Shown here in pieces: positions 37,497-46,065 of a DNA stretch of 64,000 nucleotides (its first letter is position 1; each line of letters opens with the position of its first letter). The stretch lies in the NCBI RefSeq assembly GCF_001305855.1, contig NZ_LIXZ01000012.1:1-64000 (forward strand), read 5' to 3'. This DNA is from Rossellomorea vietnamensis. GTDB lineage: Bacteria; Bacillota; Bacilli; Bacillales; Bacillaceae_B. Under the pieces are notes generated by a model. That model did no database searches and was not told the origin of the DNA. It saw nothing but the letters and a program-made list of their open reading frames with translations. The translations under genes and the position numbers were made by a program.

Positions 37497-37730
37497 TTAA
37501 TTTTGTTCTTCAAAATTTATTTGAACATTTCGCTGTGGGGCGAATGTTGAGATGGCATGTTTATATACCAGTTGCTGTTTGCCTTCCGTTTCAAACAAGA
37601 CGGTAAAATTATCAAACCCCTTCACCTGGCCGCGAATCTGGAAACCATTTAAAAGGAATACCGTTACAAGTGAACTGTCTTTTCTCAATTGATTAAGGAA
37701 TTGGTCTTGGATATTAATAGATTGTTTCAT
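37497..37730 (-). CDS. hfq: RNA chaperone Hfq
   Basis: A 77-residue Sm-like protein that forms hexamers binding U-rich and A-rich RNA. It shows [13 protein letters not shown] at the start, Sm1 ([24 protein letters not shown] region) and Sm2 as [12 protein letters not shown], where the YKHAIS motif lines the proximal face. The C-terminal tail is short as in Bacillus. GAGGAGG precedes the ATG. It is 27 bp downstream of miaA in a conserved operon. Confidence 0.97.
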   Translation of the reverse strand: MKQSINIQDQFLNQLRKDSSLVTVFLLNGFQIRGQVKGFDNFTVLFETEGKQQLVYKHAISTFAPQRNVQINFEEQN

Positions 37731-37757
37731 GGTTAGTCCTCCTCTTCTATCTCTACA

Positions 37758-38717
37758 TTACTTATTCGACTTTAATTGTAGCTTTCCTGCAATAAATTCT
37801 GAAATGTCCTCAATATTTTTGCTATGCAAACTTTCCTCAGTCATGTCGTACCAGGCAACTTCCATCTTATTTCGGAACCAGGTAAGCTGACGCTTGGCGT
37901 ACCTTCTGGAGTTTTGTTTCAGGTTTTCTATTGCCGTTTCCAGGCTTACGATTCCGTCAAAGTAGTCGTAAAGCTCTTTATATCCGATTGCCTGAACAGA
38001 CTGAACGTTTCTCACGCCTCCATCATATAACGCTTTCACTTCTTCTAATAGTCCCTGTTCAATCATCAGGTCTACCCTGAGGTTGATTCTTTTGTAAAGC
38101 TTTTCCCGATCCATGGTCAAACCAATCAAGGCCACATCATACTGAAGCTCATGGGTTTGGGAAGATTGATACTCACTCATCGTCTTACCTGTACAATGGA
38201 AAATTTCCAAAGCACGGATCACACGACGCGTATTATTCGGGTGAATATTCCCGGCAGAGTCGGGATCGACCTTAACAAGCTTACGATGAAGCCATTCAGA
38301 TCCATACTTTTCAAGTTCTGCTTCTAACTCAGCCCGAAAGTGTTCATCGCCTGGTGTTTCAGTGAATTGATAATCATATAGGACCGACTGAATATAAAGA
38401 CCCGTCCCTCCAACTATCAGGGGAGTTTTACCCCGTGAATGAATCTCTGAGATCTTCTTCCTTACCAGCTTTTGAAACTCTGCCACTGAAAATGGTTCTT
38501 CAGGATTTTTAATGTCAATCAAGTGGTGAGGTACGCCATCCATCTCGTCAGTGGTGATTTTGGCGGTTCCAATGTCCATTTTTTTATAAATTTGCATGGA
38601 GTCACCACTAATGACTTCTCCATCAAATCGTTTAGCGAGACTTATGCTTGTATTGGTTTTCCCTACAGCAGTGGGACCAATAACGACAATCAGTTTCTCT
38701 TTCTCCATTCTTGTCAT
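37758..38717 (-). CDS. miaA: tRNA dimethylallyltransferase MiaA
   Basis: A 319-residue enzyme that transfers a dimethylallyl group to A37 of tRNAs reading U-starting codons. Visible motifs are the P-loop GPTAVGKTN, ISGDSMQIYKKMDIGTAK, the substrate-binding DIKNPEEPFSVAEFQ, GGTGLYIQSVLYDY, and the C-terminal YAKRQLTWFRNK. Two in-frame ATGs lie three codons apart; neither has a strong ribosome binding site, and the first (38717) was kept. First gene of miaA-hfq. Confidence 0.95.
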   Translation of the reverse strand: MTRMEKEKLIVVIGPTAVGKTNTSISLAKRFDGEVISGDSMQIYKKMDIGTAKITTDEMDGVPHHLIDIKNPEEPFSVAEFQKLVRKKISEIHSRGKTPLIVGGTGLYIQSVLYDYQFTETPGDEHFRAELEAELEKYGSEWLHRKLVKVDPDSAGNIHPNNTRRVIRALEIFHCTGKTMSEYQSSQTHELQYDVALIGLTMDREKLYKRINLRVDLMIEQGLLEEVKALYDGGVRNVQSVQAIGYKELYDYFDGIVSLETAIENLKQNSRRYAKRQLTWFRNKMEVAWYDMTEESLHSKNIEDISEFIAGKLQLKSNK

Positions 38718-38899
38718 ACGTTCACTGCTTTCTATGTAACTGATTCTTTACATATTATCGTACCATAATAATAGAGGGTTTGAAATCACATCTTGTCAGT
38801 ATTTCCATTCTTACCGGTCTTAATCAAAAACAATCTATTCACTATGATGTGAGTGTACCCGTTTGTTTCTATAATAAAACGTTTATATAAAGCATAATA

Positions 38900-38932
38900 A
38901 AACTGCTCAAAGGGAAACCCTTCAAGCAGTTT
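38900..38932 (-). terminator. Terminator after the penicillin acylase gene
   Basis: Arms AAACTGCTCAAAGGG and CCCTTCAAGCAGTTT (one mismatch), followed by TATTATGC on the minus strand. Confidence 0.75.
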
Positions 38933-38936
38933 AGGC

Positions 38937-41324
38937 TTACTTTGGCTGTAAAATCAATTGATCTCCTTTTGAGTTCTCAAGTGAGGTTTTATGATACTCT
39001 CCCTTCACCCATGCGTCAATTTGATTCTGGTACCACTCACTTTTGTAATGACCTGCTTGTCCAGGTCCGACAATATGATACCCATTCGCCATATCTGATG
39101 TGTCGATGACGAATCTCCACGAGGCACCGTGGTTGACGATCCCTTCGTCATTATAACTTGCAGCTTCCACTGTGACCCTGCTCCCACCAACAGGTACAGG
39201 ATCTTTGTCATTTAAGAACCTTTTTAAAATAGGGGAAGCGCTTGACAATGGATGTTCAAAGTAGACTCTATGGTACATTCCCCACTCCCATTCTTCCATG
39301 GAAGGTCCGTATGCTTCCTCCAGCTCACTTAAGGCACTGGTAAGGGACGCAGTCAAAAACGATTCATATCCGCCCCGATCTACAAACCATCGGGACTCGT
39401 CCCCTGAGTGTGCTTTCCGGATAAGTTCATCCACAACGCTTTGACGGCCTTCGAACAGCTTCATCATTTCATCAGGTACATCCTTTTGAAAAAGTCCTGT
39501 TGATATTTCGTTCATCCACTGATGAAAAATCAGGGGGGCAGCCAAATCTTTATCGTCCGAATAATTCCATGATTTCAACATTTCAATGGCTTTCCTTTGA
39601 TCACCATTCAATGAAACGGATTCCAGATCCTTAGTGAGGATAGGAACAAATTCACGTGCATGTAAATTCAATTGATCCATTTGCAATGCTTTCATATCAG
39701 AAATCGTCAGATCACTTTTTCCTTCTAAGTATTCTGAAATTCTCATATATCGATACGGTTGTGCCCAGTGATGACTGATATGATAAGGATAATCATCTGT
39801 TACCACTTTATTATTCGCTGTTGCCACATATCCTGATTCAGGATTGATCACTTTCGGAAGTTCGTCAAAAGGAATGAAGCCCTGCCAGTCATAATCAGGG
39901 TCCCATCCTGGAACAGGCAGCAGCCCATCCCCTTTTTTCCTGATTGGAATCTTTCCATTTGCTTTATATGCAATCGTGCCATCTTTCGAAGCAAATACGA
40001 AATTCTGGGTAGGAACATGAAAGTCCTTCAGAGCTTCCTCAAATTCATCCCAATTCTTTGCTTTATTGATATTGATGATGGCAGAAAGTTCAAGACTTGG
40101 ATCCAGTGCTGTCCAACGCATGGCCAGCACCTCCTCTGCATCACTTTGATGGGCAAATTCCGAAATCACAGGACCATGCCTTGTTATTGTGACTTTATAT
40201 GGAATGGTTTCGCTGTCCTTCACTTTAATTGGTTCCTGTATGATGGTAGCTTTTTCCCAATTCCCGTCATACAAAAATAGATCGGGATCTTCTTCGTTTC
40301 GCTTCTCTACATACAAATCCTGTACGTCAGGTCCAGTGTTCGTCACACCCCAAGCAATCTGTTCATTATGACCAAGTATGATCCCGGGTATTCCGGCAAA
40401 GATCACCCCGCTCACATTGACTTCAGGTGATTCAAGCTGCATTTGATACCATATGGAAGGTGTTCCCAGGGATAGATGTGGGTCATCTGCCAGTAACGGT
40501 TTTCCACTTTTCGTTTTATCGCCGCTGACAACCCAGTTATTGCTTCCATTAAATTCAGGCGGTATGACTGCTGAAGCGAATGATTGCTTTAAATTAAACT
40601 GTACCTCTCCAATATCTGATAGAATGGTAGGTGCTTCATCCGGATAGGATGGAAACAAGTCATAAGCCTTTTCCTTCGGTAGATTAGCCAATGCCCAATA
40701 CCTGAAGGCCTGGCCCTGCCAATGCCCTCCCAAGTCGAAAGCCATGTATTTCCCGATGGTCAAAGAATCAATTGGTGTCCATTTCTCAGGTTTGTAACCG
40801 AGTAGGGTGAATTCAATGGGAAGACTCCCCCCGTCTTTCGCCTCTTCCATATACGCATTGACTCCCTCGGCATACCACTCGAGAAGCTGCTTTGCTTCAT
40901 CCGGATAGGCAGTAAAGGATACTTCCGCTGCCCTCCTCAAACCAAATGTCCGGAAGAACTTGTCTCTATCAACCGCCTTCTCTCCGACAACTTCACTCAA
41001 TCTTCCCGATGCCTGGCGCCTGCTTAGATCCATTTGGAACAAACGATCCTGGGCTTGAACATACCCTTGTGCCATATAGAGATCTTTTTCATTTTGAGCC
41101 CGAATATGTGGCACTCCATCTTTATCTCTTGTGATTTTTACTTCCTTTGATAAGCCATCCAGTGTAATGGTACCTGAAGTAACGGGAAGAGACCTGTCGA
41201 TGTAATAATTTGCAAAGATTAATAGACCGAGCAGGATAAACAATACACTTCCTGCGGTCCAGAGTGTTATTCTAAGACGCTTATTCTTTTTCTTATGCTG
41301 AAGCTCAATGCCTCCGTTCATCAT
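38937..41324 (-). CDS. Penicillin acylase family Ntn-hydrolase
   Basis: A 795-residue precursor with an N-terminal membrane anchor or signal (basic KKKNKRLR then a helix about 19-41), so the enzyme faces outward. The family cleaves itself to alpha and beta chains; the cut is predicted at G260-S261 (NGSNNWVVSG), with Ser261 as N-terminal nucleophile. HxSLGTPSIWYQ-type and GHNEQIAWGVTNTGPDVQDLY segments follow, then the catalytic-site NFVFASKDG region. Substrates of Bacillus homologues are unsettled: penicillin side chains, N-acyl homoserine lactones or other amides. GGGGGAAATC precedes the ATG. No neighbour suggests the substrate. Confidence 0.9.
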   Translation of the reverse strand: MMNGGIELQHKKKNKRLRITLWTAGSVLFILLGLLIFANYYIDRSLPVTSGTITLDGLSKEVKITRDKDGVPHIRAQNEKDLYMAQGYVQAQDRLFQMDLSRRQASGRLSEVVGEKAVDRDKFFRTFGLRRAAEVSFTAYPDEAKQLLEWYAEGVNAYMEEAKDGGSLPIEFTLLGYKPEKWTPIDSLTIGKYMAFDLGGHWQGQAFRYWALANLPKEKAYDLFPSYPDEAPTILSDIGEVQFNLKQSFASAVIPPEFNGSNNWVVSGDKTKSGKPLLADDPHLSLGTPSIWYQMQLESPEVNVSGVIFAGIPGIILGHNEQIAWGVTNTGPDVQDLYVEKRNEEDPDLFLYDGNWEKATIIQEPIKVKDSETIPYKVTITRHGPVISEFAHQSDAEEVLAMRWTALDPSLELSAIININKAKNWDEFEEALKDFHVPTQNFVFASKDGTIAYKANGKIPIRKKGDGLLPVPGWDPDYDWQGFIPFDELPKVINPESGYVATANNKVVTDDYPYHISHHWAQPYRYMRISEYLEGKSDLTISDMKALQMDQLNLHAREFVPILTKDLESVSLNGDQRKAIEMLKSWNYSDDKDLAAPLIFHQWMNEISTGLFQKDVPDEMMKLFEGRQSVVDELIRKAHSGDESRWFVDRGGYESFLTASLTSALSELEEAYGPSMEEWEWGMYHRVYFEHPLSSASPILKRFLNDKDPVPVGGSRVTVEAASYNDEGIVNHGASWRFVIDTSDMANGYHIVGPGQAGHYKSEWYQNQIDAWVKGEYHKTSLENSKGDQLILQPK

Positions 41325-41450
41325 GATTTCCCCCAGTGTTATATATGGAATTTTCTGAAAAATGATCTTACCTCTATAATATTAGCTCTTTAAGAGAGTA
41401 AATCCTTCTCTTCTGCAGGAGAATTTTATCATGAAGGTTTTGCTATTCAC

Positions 41451-42011
41451 CTAGTCAACCGACAAGGGAACATCCCGTTTCAATTTTGACCCGAAAATGA
41501 TGATGACTAGTCCACTAATCAAAAAGAAAAGCGAACAAGCATAGAATAAGAAATTGATTGTGAAATATTCCAAGAAGAACCCTGTCCCCATCACTGCAAT
41601 GCTTGAAAATAGAGCGGTCCAAAAGTGATACTGTCCAATGCTCTTCCCTCTAGAAGCATGCACTGTCATGTCACTGATCACCACTTTCTCTGACGTTTTT
41701 TGCAAAGCGCCTAACATACCAAGTAATACCTGAATCATGTATACTTCTTGAATTGAACCTGTAGAAGGGATGAACAGAAAGAGGAAGCTCATTCCTATAC
41801 TGTAAACAATAAGAAGGATCTGACCACCAATTAAGTCCGACAACCTGCCTATGATTCGATGGCCAACTGCTGAGCTTAACGTAAATAATCCGTAAGCAAA
41901 TCCAAAACTCGAAAAATCACTTCCGATATTTCGAATAAAAAGTAAATAAAATGGGAATGACACACTTGCAGCTACCATTGCAAAACTTTGAGAAAGAATT
42001 AACCATCTCAT
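41451..42011 (-). CDS. Half-length MFS-type membrane protein
   Basis: A 186-residue protein with six helices, about half of a standard 12-helix MFS transporter. The motif GRLSDLIGGQ between helices 2 and 3 matches the MFS loop G-x-x-x-D-(R/K)-x-G. The stop is TAG and no continuation is seen in the 126 bp downstream, so it looks like a true six-helix form or the remnant of a longer gene. The ATG overlaps the stop of the upstream FAD oxidase gene by 4 bp, so the two are translationally coupled. A similar oxidase/transporter neighbour pair exists in B. subtilis (yitY-yitZ, from memory). Confidence 0.7.
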   Translation of the reverse strand: MRWLILSQSFAMVAASVSFPFYLLFIRNIGSDFSSFGFAYGLFTLSSAVGHRIIGRLSDLIGGQILLIVYSIGMSFLFLFIPSTGSIQEVYMIQVLLGMLGALQKTSEKVVISDMTVHASRGKSIGQYHFWTALFSSIAVMGTGFFLEYFTINFLFYACSLFFLISGLVIIIFGSKLKRDVPLSVD

Positions 42012-43462
42012 TTTCCATACACCTCATAAAATATATTCACAAACCGTTCATCTGGATCATACTTCCGCTTATTTTGAAAGAATTGTTCCGCATTTGGGTA
42101 AGCCTCGTGTAGTTGTTCGTCTGTGGGATATTGATAGTAAGGAAGATAATAGCTTCCCCCATGTGCAATGGTGATGTCAACCATGCCACGAATGGTATCA
42201 CCGGTCTGCTTTCTTTCCTCGTCACCCAGGCCCTGATTAATTAATAGTACTAGTGCAAACATATCTTCTTTCGCATAGGATAATACTGCTTCTTCACTCT
42301 GATTCACATACCTCACTGTGATGTTCATGAGATTTATATCCTCATGGGCCAAGTACACTCGTAAATCATCGATATACTCTTCATACTCATCAACTGGAAC
42401 AAAATACTCTTGTAAAATATCTGTGTCATTTTCACCTTTGTATTCTAAAAACTTTGATTCTGAACGCATCACATTATTTCGGGTTTCCAGTTTACCATCG
42501 CTTTTATCAAAAAATGATTTCTGCATATCCCAAAAGAGATTTTTCCCCCAATCGAAATCTCTTGAAAGTCCAAGTGAGAATTTTGTTAAACCAGTAAATT
42601 GATCTTTTTTCAGAGTATTATAATCAATATACTTCTCTTGATTGTCACTGTCCTTGTAATTAGTAACATACATATCTTGGAGAAATGTATCCGGAGCCGT
42701 TGACAATCGAGCTAAATGCATTTTTACGTTTTCGGCTTTTAAAACGTTTTGATTAAAATAATCTTCATATTCTTCAACGTTCAACTCCTCGGTTTCCAGT
42801 TCCAAAAGCTCATCAGATGTAAGTTGTAGTTCCGCGTCCAAGATTACACCGAATAATCCATAACCCCCAATGACTAACGGAAAATACTCTTCATTTTCAC
42901 TTCTTGAAACGGTGATGATCTCACCATCAGGCTTTAAAAGCCGGAACCAATTCACCGTTTCAATTAACGAACCATTTCTTATATCTCTTCCATGGGCATT
43001 TACAGATAGTGATCCGCCTACTGTGAATATATTTTGCGATTGCATCACTTTCACTGAAAGTCCATAGGGATTTATCGCTTCTTGTATATCATCCCAAGTA
43101 GCTCCACTCTGCACATGAACGGTTTTATTCGATGGATCCACACCAAGCACTTCGTTGAAATCCGTCATATCTAATACCATCCCATCTGGGTAGTAGGTAT
43201 GCCCTCCTTGACTGTGTCTCTTTCCAGCAATCGATACTTTTAGATTTTCTTCTTTTGCTTTAGAAAGCGCCTCTACTATACCTTCTTCTTGACTGCCTTT
43301 CACGATTTTATCAATTTTTGTCGGCATTAATCGGCTTACATCCGTAATGATGTTTTTCGAGTCTCTCCCATTCAATTCCCACTGAAATATCAGTATGTAT
43401 GAGAAGACAATTGGAACAATTAACATCCATATCCTGTTCTTACTCTTCACACGTCCTATCAT
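42008..43462 (-). CDS. FAD-binding oxidase of the L-gulonolactone oxidase type
   Basis: A 484-residue VAO-type flavoprotein with an N-terminal membrane helix (about 11-27) that would place the enzyme on the outer face. The FAD domain is visible: GKRHSQGGHTYYPDGMVLDMT, then VQSGATWDDIQEAINPYGLSVKVMQSQ, FTVGGSLSVNAHGRD and GGYGLFGVI. The His in RHSQGG is at the place where related sugar-1,4-lactone oxidases attach FAD covalently. The substrate-binding half differs from well known members, so the substrate (a sugar lactone, alditol or similar) is open. A perfect palindrome lies just upstream of its ribosome binding site. Confidence 0.82.
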   Translation of the reverse strand: MIGRVKSKNRIWMLIVPIVFSYILIFQWELNGRDSKNIITDVSRLMPTKIDKIVKGSQEEGIVEALSKAKEENLKVSIAGKRHSQGGHTYYPDGMVLDMTDFNEVLGVDPSNKTVHVQSGATWDDIQEAINPYGLSVKVMQSQNIFTVGGSLSVNAHGRDIRNGSLIETVNWFRLLKPDGEIITVSRSENEEYFPLVIGGYGLFGVILDAELQLTSDELLELETEELNVEEYEDYFNQNVLKAENVKMHLARLSTAPDTFLQDMYVTNYKDSDNQEKYIDYNTLKKDQFTGLTKFSLGLSRDFDWGKNLFWDMQKSFFDKSDGKLETRNNVMRSESKFLEYKGENDTDILQEYFVPVDEYEEYIDDLRVYLAHEDINLMNITVRYVNQSEEAVLSYAKEDMFALVLLINQGLGDEERKQTGDTIRGMVDITIAHGGSYYLPYYQYPTDEQLHEAYPNAEQFFQNKRKYDPDERFVNIFYEVYGK

Positions 43463-43481
43463 TCCATTTCCACCACCCTCG

Positions 43482-43513
43482 CTCCTTTTAGTGTAATTTT
43501 ACACTAAAAGGAG
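43482..43513. promoter_or_regulatory. Perfect inverted repeat upstream of the FAD oxidase gene
   Basis: Two perfect 15-bp arms, CTCCTTTTAGTGTAA at 43482-43496 and its reverse complement at 43499-43513, separated by TT. It lies 20 bp before the start codon on the minus strand and is followed by seven T on the plus strand. It could be an operator for a dimeric repressor, an mRNA leader hairpin, or a terminator for plus-strand transcripts. No plus-strand gene ends here. Confidence 0.6.
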
Positions 43514-43693
43514 TTTTTTTCAATACAATTCACAAAAATAAAAAGCCTTTGATTGAATTAATCAAAAGCCTTTCATCAAGAGATCTACTTAGTTACCATA
43601 ATGTTATTATCGTTAATTTTATAGAAGGAGTGGATTTTTCTTCGTTTATTCCTATGAGGATTATGGGTAAATGGCGGTTAGGAGGTGAGGGAC

Positions 43694-44140
43694 ATGTCAT
43701 TTGATTATAGCCTGGATTTTGAATCCATTGATTTCCGTAAACATCCTGAAAAATACCGTGTAGGCCGCGGGGAGCAGGGCGTTTTACTTGTAGAGCCCTA
43801 TAAAAGTGAAATCCTTCCCGAATGGCGTTTCAAAACACCGAATATTGCAGAAGAATCCTCAAATACCATCTATACCATGTTTCTTCAATATAGAGAGGAG
43901 AATGATTTTGTGGGCATGGATATGGCAAGGAAATTCCTTCAGATGGGCTACACGAGGGCAAGAAGGTACGCCAATTATCCTGATGGTAAAAAGTACAATA
44001 AGGATGGGGATATCAACGATCGGAAAATAGATGAACAGAAAGCTGAATCTGCCGCCATTTTTGAAGCAAAATGGAAACTGGCAAGAGAAGATGATGACTA
44101 TCTGAAAAGGAAAAAGGAACACCAGAACAAATATGGATGA
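43694..44140 (+). CDS. DUF4385 family protein
   Basis: A 148-residue cytosolic protein that is polar and highly charged. Its FDYSLDFESIDFRKHPEKYRVG start, GEQGVLLVEPYKSEILP-type residues and ARKFLQMGYTRARRYANYPDGKKY match the DUF4385 family, whose function is unknown. The ATG at 43694 is preferred since AGGAGG (43680-43685) lies 8 nt upstream; a GTG three codons earlier overlaps it. It is a single plus-strand gene between the FAD oxidase and mutL and ends in a hairpin shared with mutL. Confidence 0.78.
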   Translation: MSFDYSLDFESIDFRKHPEKYRVGRGEQGVLLVEPYKSEILPEWRFKTPNIAEESSNTIYTMFLQYREENDFVGMDMARKFLQMGYTRARRYANYPDGKKYNKDGDINDRKIDEQKAESAAIFEAKWKLAREDDDYLKRKKEHQNKYG

Positions 44141-44177
44141 ATGGGGATGAGCGTTGAAAATGCTCATCCCCATTCAT
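44137..44177. terminator. Convergent hairpin between the DUF4385 gene and mutL
   Basis: Perfect 16-bp arms ATGAATGGGGATGAGC (44137-44152) and its complement (44162-44177). There is no strong T-run, so termination may be partial in both directions. Confidence 0.6.
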
Positions 44178-44181
44178 TCCA

Positions 44182-46053
44182 CTACATAATCCGTTTAAAC
44201 ATTTTTTCCATTTCATAGGTCGAATAATGAATGATGATCGGGCGACCGTGGGGACAGGTGAATGGATCGCTGGTTCTTCTTAATTCATCCAGCAGCGCCT
44301 GCATATCTTCATTCCTCAAATGATGATTTGCTTTGATGGACCCTTTGCAACTCATCATGATAGCTGCTTCTTCCCTCAGCTTTTTAATATCAACTTTGTT
44401 CATCTTGATGATTTGCTCAATCATGTCTTCGATGGTTTGCTGCTCTTCCCCTTTAGGGAACCACTGTGGGTGACTGCGTACGATGAAACTGTTGTGTCCG
44501 AAATCCTCAAGGAAAACCCCTACTTCTTCAAGTAGAGAACGATATTCATTGATTTTAATATACTCATCCGTTGAAAATTCAAGGGTTAGGGGGACGAGGA
44601 GCTCCTGAAGCTCGTTCGCGACCTCCCCCACTTTCTCTTTATAAAATTCATACTTGATCCGTTCTTGAGCTGCATGCTGATCAATGATATAAAGACCGCG
44701 TTCATTCTGGGCAAATATATATGTGCCATGCATTTGCCCGACAGGATAAAGAGTGGGAACCCGCGGTGTTTCCGTTTCATCGTCGATGGCTTGAACGGGT
44801 TGTTCCCGGGCTTCCTCTTCCTCGATAGAGTACCTTTGAAGAAGTTCTTCATCAGATACGATACTCGATGGTTCACTCGTATCCATGACAGGTGGTTCGG
44901 GCTCATACAGCTTTACCATCTCTTCTTTAGGCAGCAGCCGCTCCCGGACGGATTCTCTGTTATCATATCTAACTTCTTGTCGCTTAGCCGCGTGTTCAAG
45001 ATCCATGTATGTCTGCTCCGATTTTGGCTGAGCCGGTTTTGGTGGGATGGATCCTGATGGAATCAGTTCCTTTCCTTTAAACACCTTCTTGATTCCTTCG
45101 GTTACCAACGTATTGAGCTCTGCTTCCTTACTGATGCGGACCTCCATCTTGGAAGGATGCACATTCACATCCACCAGGATCGGATCCATCTCGATACTAA
45201 GGAGCACGATGGGATGACGTCCGATGGGAAGAAGAGTGTGATATCCTTCTCCGATCGCTTTCGCCAATGCATAGTTTTTAATGAATCTCCCGTTGATCAT
45301 CGTCGAAATGTAATTCCTCGATGCCCGGGTGACCTCTGGAAGGGATATATAGCCCTTCACTTTGAAATCCAGTGACTCTACTTCGATCGGCACCATTTTC
45401 TTCGCTATCCCGACTCCATAAATGGCTGCAAGGACCTGCCTGACATCACCATTTCCATTCGTGTGCAAAAGCGACTTGCCGTTATGGAGAAGCTTGATCG
45501 AGACAAAAGGATGAGCAAGGGCGATCCGGTTCACGACATCCGTTATATTCCCAAGCTCCGTATGAATGGTCTTCATGTATTTTAACCGGGCAGGTGTATT
45601 GAAGAATAGTTGTGAAACTGTGATATCTGTTCCTTTTCTAGACGATGTGCTTTCAATCGATTTTGCTTCTCCACCTTGGAGTTCAATGCTCGTACCCGGA
45701 CCTTCACCCGTACTTGTTTTTAACATGAAATGAGAAACAGAAGCGATACTCGGCAAGGCTTCTCCCCTGAATCCCAATGTCCGGATGCGGAAAAGGTCAT
45801 TTTCGTCTTTGATTTTACTCGTTGCATGCCGCTTAAAGGCTGTTTGGACATCTTCCTTCTCAATTCCGTCGCCATTATCGATGATGCGTATGGATTGTAA
45901 ACCTGCTTCCTCGATATGGATTTCAATGACGGTCCCACCGGCATCAATGCTATTTTCAAGGAGTTCCTTCACCACAGAAGCCGGTCGTTCCACCACTTCC
46001 CCGGCCGCAATTTTATTAGAAAGGGAATCATCAAGCTGAAATATTTTCACCAC
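44182..46053 (-). CDS. mutL: DNA mismatch repair protein MutL
   Basis: A 623-residue GHKL ATPase and endonuclease. The N-terminal motifs are [35 protein letters not shown] and [10 protein letters not shown]. The C-terminal domain carries the Zn-dependent nick site [11 protein letters not shown] (DQHAxxERxxxE), CKGSIKANH, and FTCPHGRPI, so this is the endonuclease-bearing type used in bacteria lacking MutH. The start is GTG 46053 behind GGAGGTGG. It lies 12 bp after mutS and forms the mutSL operon. Confidence 0.96.
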   Translation of the reverse strand: MVKIFQLDDSLSNKIAAGEVVERPASVVKELLENSIDAGGTVIEIHIEEAGLQSIRIIDNGDGIEKEDVQTAFKRHATSKIKDENDLFRIRTLGFRGEALPSIASVSHFMLKTSTGEGPGTSIELQGGEAKSIESTSSRKGTDITVSQLFFNTPARLKYMKTIHTELGNITDVVNRIALAHPFVSIKLLHNGKSLLHTNGNGDVRQVLAAIYGVGIAKKMVPIEVESLDFKVKGYISLPEVTRASRNYISTMINGRFIKNYALAKAIGEGYHTLLPIGRHPIVLLSIEMDPILVDVNVHPSKMEVRISKEAELNTLVTEGIKKVFKGKELIPSGSIPPKPAQPKSEQTYMDLEHAAKRQEVRYDNRESVRERLLPKEEMVKLYEPEPPVMDTSEPSSIVSDEELLQRYSIEEEEAREQPVQAIDDETETPRVPTLYPVGQMHGTYIFAQNERGLYIIDQHAAQERIKYEFYKEKVGEVANELQELLVPLTLEFSTDEYIKINEYRSLLEEVGVFLEDFGHNSFIVRSHPQWFPKGEEQQTIEDMIEQIIKMNKVDIKKLREEAAIMMSCKGSIKANHHLRNEDMQALLDELRRTSDPFTCPHGRPIIIHYSTYEMEKMFKRIM

Positions 46054-46065
46054 AGTTCCACCTCC

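Noticed and set aside
41451..42011. Half-MFS gene as a selenoprotein truncated at UGA
   Set aside because: Its stop codon is TAG and no continuing frame of MFS type follows, so Sec read-through cannot explain the short length.
43540..43575. Terminator formed by the repeated AAAGGCTTT sequence upstream of the FAD oxidase
   Set aside because: The two copies are direct repeats; only an A/T-rich 7-bp stem (TTTGATT/AATCAAA) can form, which is too weak to call.
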